Assembly (NCBI GenBank): GCA_963668595.1
Contig: OY764876.1
Span: forward strand, 682,001 to 746,000
DNA from: GWE2-42-39 sp963668595
GTDB taxonomy: Bacteria; Bacteroidota; Bacteroidia; Bacteroidales; Prolixibacteraceae
DNA: 64,000 bases
Reading direction: 5' to 3'
In this document: positions 1 through 8,911 of the stretch, piece by piece
How positions within the stretch are numbered: position 1 is the first letter of the stretch
How the letters are laid out: every line of letters begins with the position of its first letter
Notes under the pieces: generated by a model
Database searches by the model: none
What the model saw: the letters and a program-made list of their open reading frames with translations, nothing else
What the model was told of the DNA's origin: nothing
Made by a program: the position numbers and the translations under genes

Positions 1-43
1 CTTTTTAGACAGCTCCTTTATTTTTATTTCATTAAAAGTCAGA

Positions 44-1708
44 TCAATAGTTGAAACTACTTCCTCCCAAAAATTCGCGGATAACCGAAGTTGGAGGAAT
101 TTCCTGATCGTCGAGTGGTGTGAAATACGACAAAAATTTGAGTAGTCGGTTTGTTTCGCTGTACTCGGGCATACTTTCAGGAACCGATTTTAGTAATGGC
201 TCAGCATACTTTTTCAATACGGCTAACTCGTAAGTTAGTGCCGAATTAAACATCACATCTGCATTTTCCTGGTAAGGAAAAATATTTTTGTCTTCGCCAT
301 TGCGTACACTGGGCCAGCGACGAATTGTTTCGGCGGCAGAATATCCCCGGTATTTGGCATCGCGAATCATGCGACGAACCAATCGGTTGTCGGTTGTCGG
401 AATGTAATTGTGGTCGTCAAACGAAATTTGAGTAAGTGCCGAAAGGAAAATTTTGAAAGTATTTTCAGGTTTAATGTGTGGAACAAGGTTGGGATTCATG
501 CCATGAATACCTTCCACAATTAGTATGTCGGTGTTTTTTAGTTGCAACTTTTTGCCCGAGCGCATGCGTCGCCCAGTGGTGAAATCAAAGCGAGGCAATT
601 CGATTGTTTTTCCTGAAAATAAATCGAGTAATTGATGGTTGAAGTATTCAATATCAATGGCTTCGAGTGCTTCAAAATCGTAATCTCCATTCTCGTCGCG
701 CGGAGTTTTCTCGCGGTCAACAAAGTAATCGTCCAGCGAAATCATGTACGGATTCAGCCCATTTACTGCGAGTTGAACGGCCAGTCGTTTGCTGAATGTG
801 GTTTTTCCTGACGATGAAGGACCGGCAATCAAAACCATTTTTACCTTGTCTTTTCGCTCGTTGATCATGTTGGCAATTTCAGCTACTTTTTTCTCGTGCA
901 GTGCTTCCGATATTTTAATAATGTCGCCGCCTTTGCCTTCCTGTATCTGGCGGTTCAGGTTTCCGATGTTCGAAACATTTAAAATTTCAGCCCAATCTTT
1001 GTGTTCCTGGAAAACTTCAAAAAGTTTATCCTGCATCACTATGCGGCGGAGTTTGGAGAAATCTCTTCGCTTGGGAATTTGTAGCAAAATCCCGTCGTAA
1101 TGCGCTTTCAATCCATAGTTTTTAATGTACCCGGTGGACGGAAGTAAATGTCCATAGAAATAATTCGCCGTATCGTCAAGCAAGTTTACGTAGCTGAATA
1201 AATCGCCTTGCTGACTGAATAAGAGTGCTTTGTTTTCGAGTCCCTGGCTACGGAACAGTTCTACTGCATCGCCGGTAGGAACGCCTTTTTTTACGAATGG
1301 CAAATCAGCATGAATCAACTGATCCATTTCGTCTTTGATAGCAAAAACTTCCGACTCAGTAATCGGGTGCTCCAGTCCTTCCAATTCGCCGTAAAAACCG
1401 TTTGAAATGCCGTGCATAATTTTAAGCCGAACCCCTGGCAATACTCTGCGTACAGCGGTATAAAGCACAAACAATACCGAGCGGGTGTACAAGCGAACTC
1501 CATCCGGATGGGAATAGTCGATAAAGCTGATTTTCTTTGATTTGACTATGGCAAACGTGAGTTCTTTTATTTTGTGGTTTACCAATGCTCCTACAACCGG
1601 ATTGGTAAGCTGAATGCCCATGTCGTTTTTTATTTCTTCAAGAGTAATTCCCAGCGGATACTCTTTTTTCTGTCCATTATTTTCACAATAAATCTGAATT
1701 GTTCTCAT
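44..1708 (-). CDS. Nucleoside (uridine-type) kinase with TGS/tRNA-SAD-like N-terminus
   Basis: Cytosolic P-loop kinase of the uridine kinase/phosphoribulokinase family, expected to phosphorylate a nucleoside with ATP or GTP. The first ~60 residues resemble a TGS domain. The next section (HPDGVRLYTRS, then HGISNGFYGEL) resembles the second additional domain of threonyl-tRNA synthetase. The kinase domain follows from about residue 285 with Walker A GPSSSGKTTFSKR and the downstream motif DDYFVDREKTPRD typical of uridine kinases. This three-part fusion of about 550 residues is common in Bacteroidota and Firmicutes. The start lies 9 nt after the uvrA stop, so it is probably the last gene of the transglycosylase-uvrA-kinase transcript. 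The true substrate cannot be read from sequence. Confidence 0.85.
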   Translation of the reverse strand: MRTIQIYCENNGQKKEYPLGITLEEIKNDMGIQLTNPVVGALVNHKIKELTFAIVKSKKISFIDYSHPDGVRLYTRSVLFVLYTAVRRVLPGVRLKIMHGISNGFYGELEGLEHPITESEVFAIKDEMDQLIHADLPFVKKGVPTGDAVELFRSQGLENKALLFSQQGDLFSYVNLLDDTANYFYGHLLPSTGYIKNYGLKAHYDGILLQIPKRRDFSKLRRIVMQDKLFEVFQEHKDWAEILNVSNIGNLNRQIQEGKGGDIIKISEALHEKKVAEIANMINERKDKVKMVLIAGPSSSGKTTFSKRLAVQLAVNGLNPYMISLDDYFVDREKTPRDENGDYDFEALEAIDIEYFNHQLLDLFSGKTIELPRFDFTTGRRMRSGKKLQLKNTDILIVEGIHGMNPNLVPHIKPENTFKIFLSALTQISFDDHNYIPTTDNRLVRRMIRDAKYRGYSAAETIRRWPSVRNGEDKNIFPYQENADVMFNSALTYELAVLKKYAEPLLKSVPESMPEYSETNRLLKFLSYFTPLDDQEIPPTSVIREFLGGSSFNY

Positions 1709-1717
1709 GTCTTCTGT

Positions 1718-4582
1718 TTAGTTTTTTAGTTCTTCTTTCAAGTATTTGGCAGTATAGGAAATCGAATTCGTAATAACTTCTTCGGGTGTTCCGCTGCAAA
1801 TTACCTGTCCGCCATCTTTTCCTCCTTCGGGGCCAATGTCAATAATGTGGTCGGCCACTTTTATTACATCCATGTTGTGTTCAATTACAATTACGGTGTT
1901 GCCCCGATCTACTAATTTATTCAGTACTTCCAGCAATACCCGGATGTCTTCGAAATGAAGTCCGGTAGTAGGTTCGTCCAAAATGTACAGCGTTTTACCG
2001 GTGTCGCGCTTGGCCAGCTCGGCGGCCAGCTTTACCCGTTGCGATTCGCCTCCCGACAGGGTTGTTGACGATTGCCCGAGGGTAATGTATCCCAGACCTA
2101 CTTCCTGCAAGGTCTTCAGTTTGTGTGCAATCGAAGGAATATTTTCAAAGAATTCGACTCCCTGATTGATGGTCATATCCAGTACATCGCTGATCGATTT
2201 GCCTTTGTATCGCACCTCAAGTGTTTCGCGGTTGTAGCGTTTTCCATTGCATCCATCGCAATGCACATATACATCGGGAAGGAAGTTCATCTCAATCAGT
2301 TTCATTCCACCACCCTGGCATTCTTCGCAGCGTCCGCCTTTTACGTTGAATGAGAAACGCCCGGGTTTGTATCCGCGTATTTTTGCCTCGGGAAGCTGTG
2401 CAAACAGGTCGCGAATATCCGAAAAAACGCCAATGTAGGTGACCGGGTTCGAGCGAGGAGTACGCCCCAAGGGTGATTGATCTACCTGCACGACTTTGTC
2501 AATGTTTTTCAATCCTGAAATTTTTTCGTACGGAAGCGGATCTTTCACCGATTTGTAGAAATGCTGACTCAGAATTGGTTGCAATGTACCGTTAATTAAA
2601 CTTGATTTACCGCTTCCTGACACACCTGTAATACAGATCAGTTTTCCCAGGGGAAATTCGACCGTTACGTTTTTCAGGTTATTACCCGAGCAGCTATGTA
2701 ATTTCAAATTCAATCCGTTTCCTTCTCTGCGTTGTGCCGGTACTTCTATTTTTAGTCGTCCATTCAGATAATCGGCTGTCAGCGATTTGGATTTCAGAAT
2801 TTCTTCGGGAGTTCCGGCTGCAACAACTTCTCCGCCATGACGACCAGCGCGGGGACCCATATCCACCACATAGTCGGCATTCATCATCATATCTTTATCG
2901 TGCTCAACCACTACTACCGAGTTGCCTGTGTCGCGCAACTGAACCAGTGAATTGATTAGTCGCAGATTGTCGCGGTGATGCAGGCCGATACTTGGCTCGT
3001 CGAGAATATACAGCACATTTACCAGTTGCGAACCAATTTGTGTTGCCAGACGAATGCGTTGCGATTCGCCACCCGAGAGTGTTTGCGAAGTACGGTCGAG
3101 CGACAGATAATTTAAACCAACATCAACTAGGAATCGAATGCGGTCGCGAATTTCTTTAATTACTTCTACTCCGATTTTTCGTTGGCGGTCGCTCATGCGT
3201 TCTTCAATGCCATCGAGCCAGTTATTTAGCTCCACAATGTCCATACGAGCCAGTTCCGAAATATTTTTTCCGTCAATTTTAAAATGAAGCGATTCTTTTT
3301 TCAGTCGCATTCCGTTACACACCGGGCAATCGATCGTTTTTACAAACTGGCCTGCCCATTTTTGCGCTTGTTTCGACGGATTGTCATCAATTTGGTTATC
3401 GATATATTTCACCACACCTTCGTAACTCATCATGTAATTTACGGATGATCCGAGTGGCGAATTTTTCAATTGAATTCGTTCGTTCGTTCCGTATAACACG
3501 GCATCCAAACCTTCCTCCGGAATATCTTTAATGGGCGTTTTTAAGTCGAAGTCGAATTTTTCGCCCAAGGCTTCTATCTGCCAAAAGATAAGTGAATTTT
3601 TATGTGGTCCGAGTGGTGCAATTCCTCCCTGGAAAATACTTTTTGTATTATCAGGGATCACTTTCTCCATGTCTATTTCAGTGATTCGCCCCAAACCTGA
3701 ACATTTTGGACAAGCTCCTTGTGGTGAGTTGAACGAAAAGTTGTGTGGTGCTGGTTCTGCATACGAAATTCCGCTGGTTGGGCACATCAGCTGGCGACTG
3801 TAATATTTTACTTCCTGCGTTTCATGATCCATGATCATGGTAATTCCGCTGCCGTTTTTCATCGCTGTTTGCACCGACTCTTTCAACCGTTTTTCTCCGG
3901 CTTCGTCCACCGACAAACGGTCAATTACAATTTCGATGAAGTGATTTTTATACCGATCGACACGCATGGTAGGAGAGAGTTCTTTCACTTCGCCATCAAT
4001 ACGGGCGTACAAAAATCCTTTTTTGCGTATTTGCTCAAACAATTCGCGATAGTGACCTTTTCGGCCTTTTACTACCGGAGCTAAAACCAATATGCGTCGT
4101 CCTGCAAACTTGGTTTTAATCAGGTTCAGGATTTGTTCGTCGGTGTATTTCACCATTTTTTCACCCGTATTGTACGAAATAGCTTCGCCTGCGCGAGCAT
4201 ACAAAAGGCGCAGAAAATCATAAATTTCGGTCACCGTTCCCACGGTTGAACGCGGATTTTTGTTGGTGGTCTTCTGCTCAATGGAAATAACCGGGCTCAA
4301 TCCTGTAATTTTGTCCACATCGGGTCGTTCCATATTTCCCAAAAACGAACGGGCGTAGGCCGAAAACGTTTCAATGTAGCGACGTTGCCCTTCAGCATAA
4401 ATGGTGTCGAAGGCCAGCGACGATTTTCCACTTCCGCTTAAACCGGTAATAACCGTGAGTTTATTGCGAGGAATTTCGACATTGATATTTTGAAGATTGT
4501 GTACACGAGCGCCGTGCACAACAATTTTCTCTTCGTTGTCAACAATATCAGGATGAATTTTTTCTATATCTTCTTTATACAT
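1718..4582 (-). CDS. uvrA: Excinuclease ABC subunit A (first of two paralogues)
   Basis: DNA-damage recognition ATPase of nucleotide excision repair, working with UvrB. At 954 residues it has the full family length. It carries both ABC modules: Walker A GLSGSGKSS at 47-55, a second GVSGSGKSS, and two LSGGESQR signatures. The C-terminal zinc module is intact (CEEC ... CDGC). The N-terminal zinc module is altered: C267 is followed by S270 where most UvrAs have the second Cys, while C291/C294 are kept. A full-length paralogue lies at 51951-54758. The start is 19 nt after the transglycosylase stop, suggesting one transcript. No uvrB or uvrC is in the window. Confidence 0.95.
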   Translation of the reverse strand: MYKEDIEKIHPDIVDNEEKIVVHGARVHNLQNINVEIPRNKLTVITGLSGSGKSSLAFDTIYAEGQRRYIETFSAYARSFLGNMERPDVDKITGLSPVISIEQKTTNKNPRSTVGTVTEIYDFLRLLYARAGEAISYNTGEKMVKYTDEQILNLIKTKFAGRRILVLAPVVKGRKGHYRELFEQIRKKGFLYARIDGEVKELSPTMRVDRYKNHFIEIVIDRLSVDEAGEKRLKESVQTAMKNGSGITMIMDHETQEVKYYSRQLMCPTSGISYAEPAPHNFSFNSPQGACPKCSGLGRITEIDMEKVIPDNTKSIFQGGIAPLGPHKNSLIFWQIEALGEKFDFDLKTPIKDIPEEGLDAVLYGTNERIQLKNSPLGSSVNYMMSYEGVVKYIDNQIDDNPSKQAQKWAGQFVKTIDCPVCNGMRLKKESLHFKIDGKNISELARMDIVELNNWLDGIEERMSDRQRKIGVEVIKEIRDRIRFLVDVGLNYLSLDRTSQTLSGGESQRIRLATQIGSQLVNVLYILDEPSIGLHHRDNLRLINSLVQLRDTGNSVVVVEHDKDMMMNADYVVDMGPRAGRHGGEVVAAGTPEEILKSKSLTADYLNGRLKIEVPAQRREGNGLNLKLHSCSGNNLKNVTVEFPLGKLICITGVSGSGKSSLINGTLQPILSQHFYKSVKDPLPYEKISGLKNIDKVVQVDQSPLGRTPRSNPVTYIGVFSDIRDLFAQLPEAKIRGYKPGRFSFNVKGGRCEECQGGGMKLIEMNFLPDVYVHCDGCNGKRYNRETLEVRYKGKSISDVLDMTINQGVEFFENIPSIAHKLKTLQEVGLGYITLGQSSTTLSGGESQRVKLAAELAKRDTGKTLYILDEPTTGLHFEDIRVLLEVLNKLVDRGNTVIVIEHNMDVIKVADHIIDIGPEGGKDGGQVICSGTPEEVITNSISYTAKYLKEELKN

Positions 4583-4601
4583 GTTGCTGTGTCCAAAACT
4601 T

Positions 4602-5516
4602 CTATTTTATAATCGGTATTTTCACCTGATAGGTTTTTTTCTGCGTATTGGTCAGAAACGATTCACGCAACCAGGGGTTAAACATTTTCAGCATTTTGTA
4701 GCTGATGTTATGTTGTTTGGCAAAATCAGGAAGGCTGGCTACCGGCCCTGTGATTTCTGCTGTTTTTGTGTCGATGATTGGATATTTTTCTTCCTCCGGA
4801 ACATCAAACCCGTACGATTTCGGATCGCTCATGATGATTTTGTATGAAAGAATCCGGAATAAATAGCGACTTGTTTCTTCTCCGATATGCAAATCGAAAT
4901 AGTCGTCAGATCTTTGCCGATCCATTTGAGTGCTGGTAAATGCACGACCTGCATTGTACGAAGCGGCAACCAAACTCCATTTGCCGAATTTCTGATACGA
5001 TTCTTTCAAAAATTTGCAGGCAGCCACGGTCGATTTTTCAATGTGGTAGCGTTCGTCCACTTCTTTCGAAACTTCCAGTCCGCATTCTTTGGCTGTGCCT
5101 TCGAGTAATTGCCACAAACCGGCTGCTTTGGATGGCGAAAGTGCTCTTACATTAAATCCGCTTTCGGCTACACACAGATATTTAAAATCGTCCGGGATTC
5201 CTTGTTCTTTCAATATTGGTTCGATAATGGAAAAATAGCGCGGAGCCAGTTTCAGTAAACGAATGGTTTGTGAATGGAAAAAAGCGGTGCTAAGCAATTC
5301 GCGATCCATGCTTTCGTGAATGTCGAAGCGGTCGAGCGGAACCTGTTCTCCGGCAAATTCGATTTTTTCAGGTATCGGAACCGATCGGTATAATAATTCT
5401 TCCTTTTTTTCTTCTTTTTTTTGCTGATCGTTTAATCCTGAAAGGATTACAAATACGCAGATAAAGCCAAAGAGTAATGCTACTCCTGAGAGGACTGGTT
5501 TGAGCTTGTTTCCCAT
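4602..5516 (-). CDS. Membrane-anchored or secreted lytic transglycosylase (SLT/MltD type)
   Basis: Peptidoglycan-cleaving enzyme expected in the periplasm. The chosen start (MGNKLKPVLSG) puts a hydrophobic export or anchor segment at about residues 8-27; an ATG 11 codons further upstream has no such logic. The SLT core shows the catalytic Glu in CVAESGFN, followed by SPSKAAGLWQ and the SYNAGRAF motif. The C-terminal ~70 residues (DFAKQHNISYKMLKMFN, then TYQVKIP) look like a LysM-like wall-binding module. It heads a probable three-gene minus-strand transcript with uvrA and the nucleoside kinase. Upstream lies the terminator of the sigma factor operon. Confidence 0.85.
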   Translation of the reverse strand: MGNKLKPVLSGVALLFGFICVFVILSGLNDQQKKEEKKEELLYRSVPIPEKIEFAGEQVPLDRFDIHESMDRELLSTAFFHSQTIRLLKLAPRYFSIIEPILKEQGIPDDFKYLCVAESGFNVRALSPSKAAGLWQLLEGTAKECGLEVSKEVDERYHIEKSTVAACKFLKESYQKFGKWSLVAASYNAGRAFTSTQMDRQRSDDYFDLHIGEETSRYLFRILSYKIIMSDPKSYGFDVPEEEKYPIIDTKTAEITGPVASLPDFAKQHNISYKMLKMFNPWLRESFLTNTQKKTYQVKIPIIK

Positions 5517-5599
5517 TTTCTTTTGGTTGTAAAAAATTGCAATTGACAAAAATAGCTGAATAAAAGTGGCTTTTCAAGAGACCTGATGATAAAAACAAA

Positions 5600-5630
5600 A
5601 AATCCGGGCATTTGGTTGGCCCGGATTATT
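5600..5630 (-). terminator. Intrinsic terminator of the sigma factor/barrel operon
   Basis: A 9-bp perfect stem (5601-5609 with 5619-5627) has a 9-nt loop. On the minus strand it is followed by a T-rich run. It lies downstream of the gene at 5741-7108, separating it from the transglycosylase operon. Confidence 0.75.
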
Positions 5631-5740
5631 GTATTTGCCTTTGCTTCTGAAAAAAAGACCTGTTGCCTCACAGCGCATCGAGGATCAGAGGTCTGTTCGA
5701 AGCATTGGCGAATGCTTGTTAAGTTTTTGTTAATGCCAAA

Positions 5741-7108
5741 TCAGAATGCAAACGAAAGCCCGGTGTAAATGCCAAACGAATATGGTTTGTAAGCAACTCC
5801 GGGGCTGTCATTCAGCGATTGGAAATAATATTTCATTCGTGGCTCGATATTAAAAAACAGATTCGATCCGAGTGAATAGCTCATGCCAATTCCAATCAAC
5901 CCACTGTAGGTAAATTTTGTCATTCCCAAGGTTTCGCCAACCCGATTGCGATCGCCATTCTGATTTATATACACCGAATTGCCGATTAGCATGTGCGAAC
6001 TTAAGCCACTCATTAATTGTATTCCGAATTGAGAATCGAGAAGCTGGTATTTTACAATCAGAGGAACTTCCAGATATTCAAAGTTCTGGTCGAATTCAGC
6101 ATTGCTTACTAGCGCTTTGGGTGCAAAAGTTTCTCTGTCGAGACTTCCTTCTACTTGTAACTCCGACGGAATGTTATTCAGCTTAATAATTCCTGCTGTT
6201 CCGTTAAGTTCCAGTGTACCATTGTTGGTTTTTACTGAAGTATTGAAATATTGAGGACTGTCATTCATCGGAACAGAAGCTAACATTTCCCGAGAGTTGT
6301 TATTTGACGACGATTGCCCCATTGGCGTGTAATAGACACCGGATTGAACACTCCATCGTTTTTTCGTTTTTAGTTCAAGCGAAAAACCACCCCCCATATT
6401 TACTGAATTTTTACTGTCGTTTTTCACCATATTTTGAGCATACAGTGTGCTATGTTCGGCATTATTTACTGAATAGGTGGGCGAAACAGCAGCTCCAACT
6501 ACCCACTTGTGTTGTTGGCCTCGCGATTCGTTCATAGCCAGTAATGCCTTGTTTGCTTCTACTATTTGCTGTTCTTCAATGCTTAAAATACTCGAAGGGT
6601 TGCTTTTTCTGTCAATTTTTGCCAGAGATATGTTTGTTTCTGTTGAACCTGAAAAAACAGCTTTCATTCTTTCTAATAACTGAGGAGCTTTTTCTCGTTC
6701 ATTCAGATTATTGGTGCTTTCAGAAGTATTTCTTTTTAATGTAGTTTTCGGTTGATTTGTATTTTCGGCAAATAAATTACTAGCAGTTTTTGCCGAAACA
6801 GCCGGACCTTCTGTTTGTGGCATTTCTGTTGTTGTTTGCTGTGGTACGTTTTCTTCAGTATGAGTAGTACTTGTATTTTTGGCAAGTTGCACTTTGTTGT
6901 GCGAAACATTTATTTGCCAACCAGCAATAAATGCGATTGCCAATGCGGCGGCTATACTACTGATACGCCATACGAGTAACTGTTTCTTGCGTTTTCCGGC
7001 AGCCATTTTTTCCTGCAGATTGTTCCAAACAAAAGCAGGAGGGCTGAGTTCGAAATCGCCAAGCTTTTCCCGAAAAATGCGGTCCATATTTTTATCTTCG
7101 GTCATCAT
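5741..7108 (-). CDS. Outer-membrane beta-barrel protein with cytosolic anti-sigma-like N-terminus
   Basis: 455 residues. The cytosolic N-terminal ~40 residues (MDRIFREKLGDFE) precede one membrane helix at about residues 45-65, then a long Ser/Thr/Asn-rich linker, then a C-terminal portion with alternating beta strands ending in an aromatic residue (YTGLSFAF), as in the porT/OMP_b-brl family. Such proteins often follow ECF sigma genes in Bacteroidota, and the start here overlaps the sigma factor stop by 4 nt (ATGA). I infer that it is the membrane partner, possibly an anti-sigma factor, of that sigma factor. A barrel fused to an inner-membrane helix is topologically odd, so the C-terminal part may be periplasmic rather than inserted. 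Confidence 0.7.
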   Translation of the reverse strand: MMTEDKNMDRIFREKLGDFELSPPAFVWNNLQEKMAAGKRKKQLLVWRISSIAAALAIAFIAGWQINVSHNKVQLAKNTSTTHTEENVPQQTTTEMPQTEGPAVSAKTASNLFAENTNQPKTTLKRNTSESTNNLNEREKAPQLLERMKAVFSGSTETNISLAKIDRKSNPSSILSIEEQQIVEANKALLAMNESRGQQHKWVVGAAVSPTYSVNNAEHSTLYAQNMVKNDSKNSVNMGGGFSLELKTKKRWSVQSGVYYTPMGQSSSNNNSREMLASVPMNDSPQYFNTSVKTNNGTLELNGTAGIIKLNNIPSELQVEGSLDRETFAPKALVSNAEFDQNFEYLEVPLIVKYQLLDSQFGIQLMSGLSSHMLIGNSVYINQNGDRNRVGETLGMTKFTYSGLIGIGMSYSLGSNLFFNIEPRMKYYFQSLNDSPGVAYKPYSFGIYTGLSFAF

Positions 7109-7668
7109 GCTGTGGTGTGTTTTGTTTTTTTATAGTCGCCAAATAAATTTGTTACTTTTTGTTGCATAATCATTCGTGCCCGGGCTAGGTTCGATTTGGA
7201 TGTGCCTTCCGAAATCTTCATTTCTTCGGCAATTTCCTGGTGCGACATACCATCGAGCACATACAAGTTGAAAACCATGCGGTAGCGAGGAGGTAATTCC
7301 TGAATCAAACGAAGCAGGTCTTTTGCCGATATGGCAGAAATTATATCGTCCGAGGCATAATTACTTTGCTCGTATTTTCCCATGTCTTCAACCGGGTACA
7401 ATAGATGTTGTTTCCGGTATTTTTCCAACGAAACATTTACCATAATCCGCCTGATCCAGCCTTCCAAGGAACCTTCGTTTCGAAACGATTTTATATTTGA
7501 AAAAACTTTCAGAAAACCTTCTTGTAAACTGTCTTCCGCTTCCGATGCATCTTTGGCATACCTCAGGCATACCCCGTACATTTTGGGCGAATACAATTGA
7601 TACAGCCTGGCCTGTGCCTGTGGTTTTCCTGCTGCACAATCTTTTATCAGTTTCTCAAGTTCTTCCAA
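7105..7668 (-). CDS. ECF-family RNA polymerase sigma factor
   Basis: 187 residues, normal for the group. Region 2 is recognisable in the N-terminal half (YGVCLRYAKDASEAEDSLQ, then GWIRRIMVN). Region 4 with its helix-turn-helix is at the C-terminus (ELPPRYRMVFNLYVLDGMS, HQEIAEEMKISEGTSKSNL). It directs transcription of a small regulon. The partner gene overlaps its 3' end, so the two are almost certainly co-transcribed and probably form a sigma/anti-sigma pair. Confidence 0.9.
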   Translation of the reverse strand: MEELEKLIKDCAAGKPQAQARLYQLYSPKMYGVCLRYAKDASEAEDSLQEGFLKVFSNIKSFRNEGSLEGWIRRIMVNVSLEKYRKQHLLYPVEDMGKYEQSNYASDDIISAISAKDLLRLIQELPPRYRMVFNLYVLDGMSHQEIAEEMKISEGTSKSNLARARMIMQQKVTNLFGDYKKTKHTTA

Positions 7669-7722
7669 TCCTTAATTTTCAATTGTTCCCTCAAAAATAC
7701 ATTTTTATAAGAAGGTATTTTC

Positions 7723-8196
7723 TCAGAAAGTAACCAATCCGTTCAGCTCTTTGTTGAATTCAACTTTAATACGGAATGTTTCTGTTCCTTGTTTTTTCAT
7801 GATTAGCCAGTAGGTTTTTGTTGCTAATGGTCCCAATGTACATTCCATGTCGTACGGACAAATACATTTACATTGTCCGGGTTCTTTTTCGAATTCATTT
7901 ACAATCAGGCTGTCGCCGGATAAACTTGTTTCAATTTGTAAATTGTTTTCTGTTTGGCAGCAATTGAAATACACATTTTTGTGTGTCAGTTTAATCTTAT
8001 TCCCCGTTTCGTAAACGTATTCAATTGATTCGCCTTCGTATCCGACGGTTGCATTTTTGGTGTTTTTGCAATCCGAAAATTGAATGTTCTCAGCTGTCAT
8101 TGCAGGCAATACTTCATCTTCTTTATCACACGAAAAAAAGATAGATGAACATGCAAATACAAAAGCAGCAGCAAGGATCAAGTTCTTTTTTTTCAT
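7723..8196 (-). CDS. Small secreted lipoprotein, tandem copy 1
   Basis: 157 residues, of no family I recognise. A lipoprotein signal peptide ends at SIFFSC (Cys23). The mature part is rich in cysteine (SDCKN, NCCQTEN, CKCICPYDMEC), suggesting disulfides or metal binding after export. It is nearly identical to the neighbouring copy at 8252-8725. The two proteins differ at three positions over about the first 145 residues, but at six of the last eight or so (ends LNGLVTF against LSGSLNL). Function unknown. Confidence 0.75.
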   Translation of the reverse strand: MKKKNLILAAAFVFACSSIFFSCDKEDEVLPAMTAENIQFSDCKNTKNATVGYEGESIEYVYETGNKIKLTHKNVYFNCCQTENNLQIETSLSGDSLIVNEFEKEPGQCKCICPYDMECTLGPLATKTYWLIMKKQGTETFRIKVEFNKELNGLVTF

Positions 8197-8251
8197 TGTT
8201 TCTGTTGTGTATGTATTAATTGGCGAAGATTAAATGGTAAATCGTGTATTC

Positions 8252-8725
8252 TTATAAGTTAAGTGATCCGCTCAGCTTTTTGTTGAATTCAACTTTAATA
8301 CGGAATGTTTCTGTTCCTTGTTTTTTCATGATTAGCCAATAGGTTTTTGTTGCTAATGGCCCCAATGTACATTCCATATCATACGGACAAATACAATTGC
8401 AAATCCCGGGTTCTTTTTCGAATTCATTTACAATCAGGCTGTCGCCGGATAAACTTGTTTCAATTTGTAAATTGTTTTCTGTTTGGCAGCAATTGAAATA
8501 CACATTTTTGTGTGTCAGTTTAATCTTATTCCCCGTTTCGTAAACGTATTCAAATGATTCGCCTTCGTATCCGACGGTTGCATTTTTGGTGTTTTTGCAA
8601 TCCGAAAATTGAATGTTCTCAGCTGTCATTGCAGGCAATACTTCATCTTCTTTATCACACGAAAAAAAGATAGATGAACATGCAAATACAAAAGCAGCAG
8701 CAAGGATCAAGTTCTTTTTCTTCAT
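8252..8725 (-). CDS. Small secreted lipoprotein, tandem copy 2
   Basis: 157 residues from the start that matches copy 1 and opens a clean lipoprotein signal peptide (Cys23). The frame stays open 50 codons further upstream, but that extension has no counterpart in copy 1 and would bury the signal peptide. Both copies point the same way. This copy is divergent from the serpin gene with about 185 nt between, so regulatory sequence could be shared. Function unknown; the Cys-rich core is conserved between the copies. Confidence 0.75.
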   Translation of the reverse strand: MKKKNLILAAAFVFACSSIFFSCDKEDEVLPAMTAENIQFSDCKNTKNATVGYEGESFEYVYETGNKIKLTHKNVYFNCCQTENNLQIETSLSGDSLIVNEFEKEPGICNCICPYDMECTLGPLATKTYWLIMKKQGTETFRIKVEFNKKLSGSLNL

Positions 8726-8911
8726 TGTTTCTGGTTGTGTTTCTGTGTATATATGTATTGATTGACGAGGGCTAGATGGAGAATACTGGCGTTTGGTTGC
8801 GTGACAATAAAAAATAGTTGAAAAATGAAGAAAAGCCGAAATGACGCGCAACTGTTTTTTTAGAAATGACATCATTGGAATGTAAAGCGTCGAAAACTTA
8901 AAAACAAACTT

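Larger units (their letters stand above)
7723..8775 (-). repeat. Recent tandem gene duplication (unit about 529 bp)
   Basis: The segments 7723-8196 and 8252-8725 are nearly identical. Similarity continues about 50 bp upstream of each start codon (for example tgtttctg, then ttgtg and tgtatt), so the duplicated unit includes the leader. Divergence is concentrated at the 3' end of the gene and around the Cys-rich block. Confidence 0.85.
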
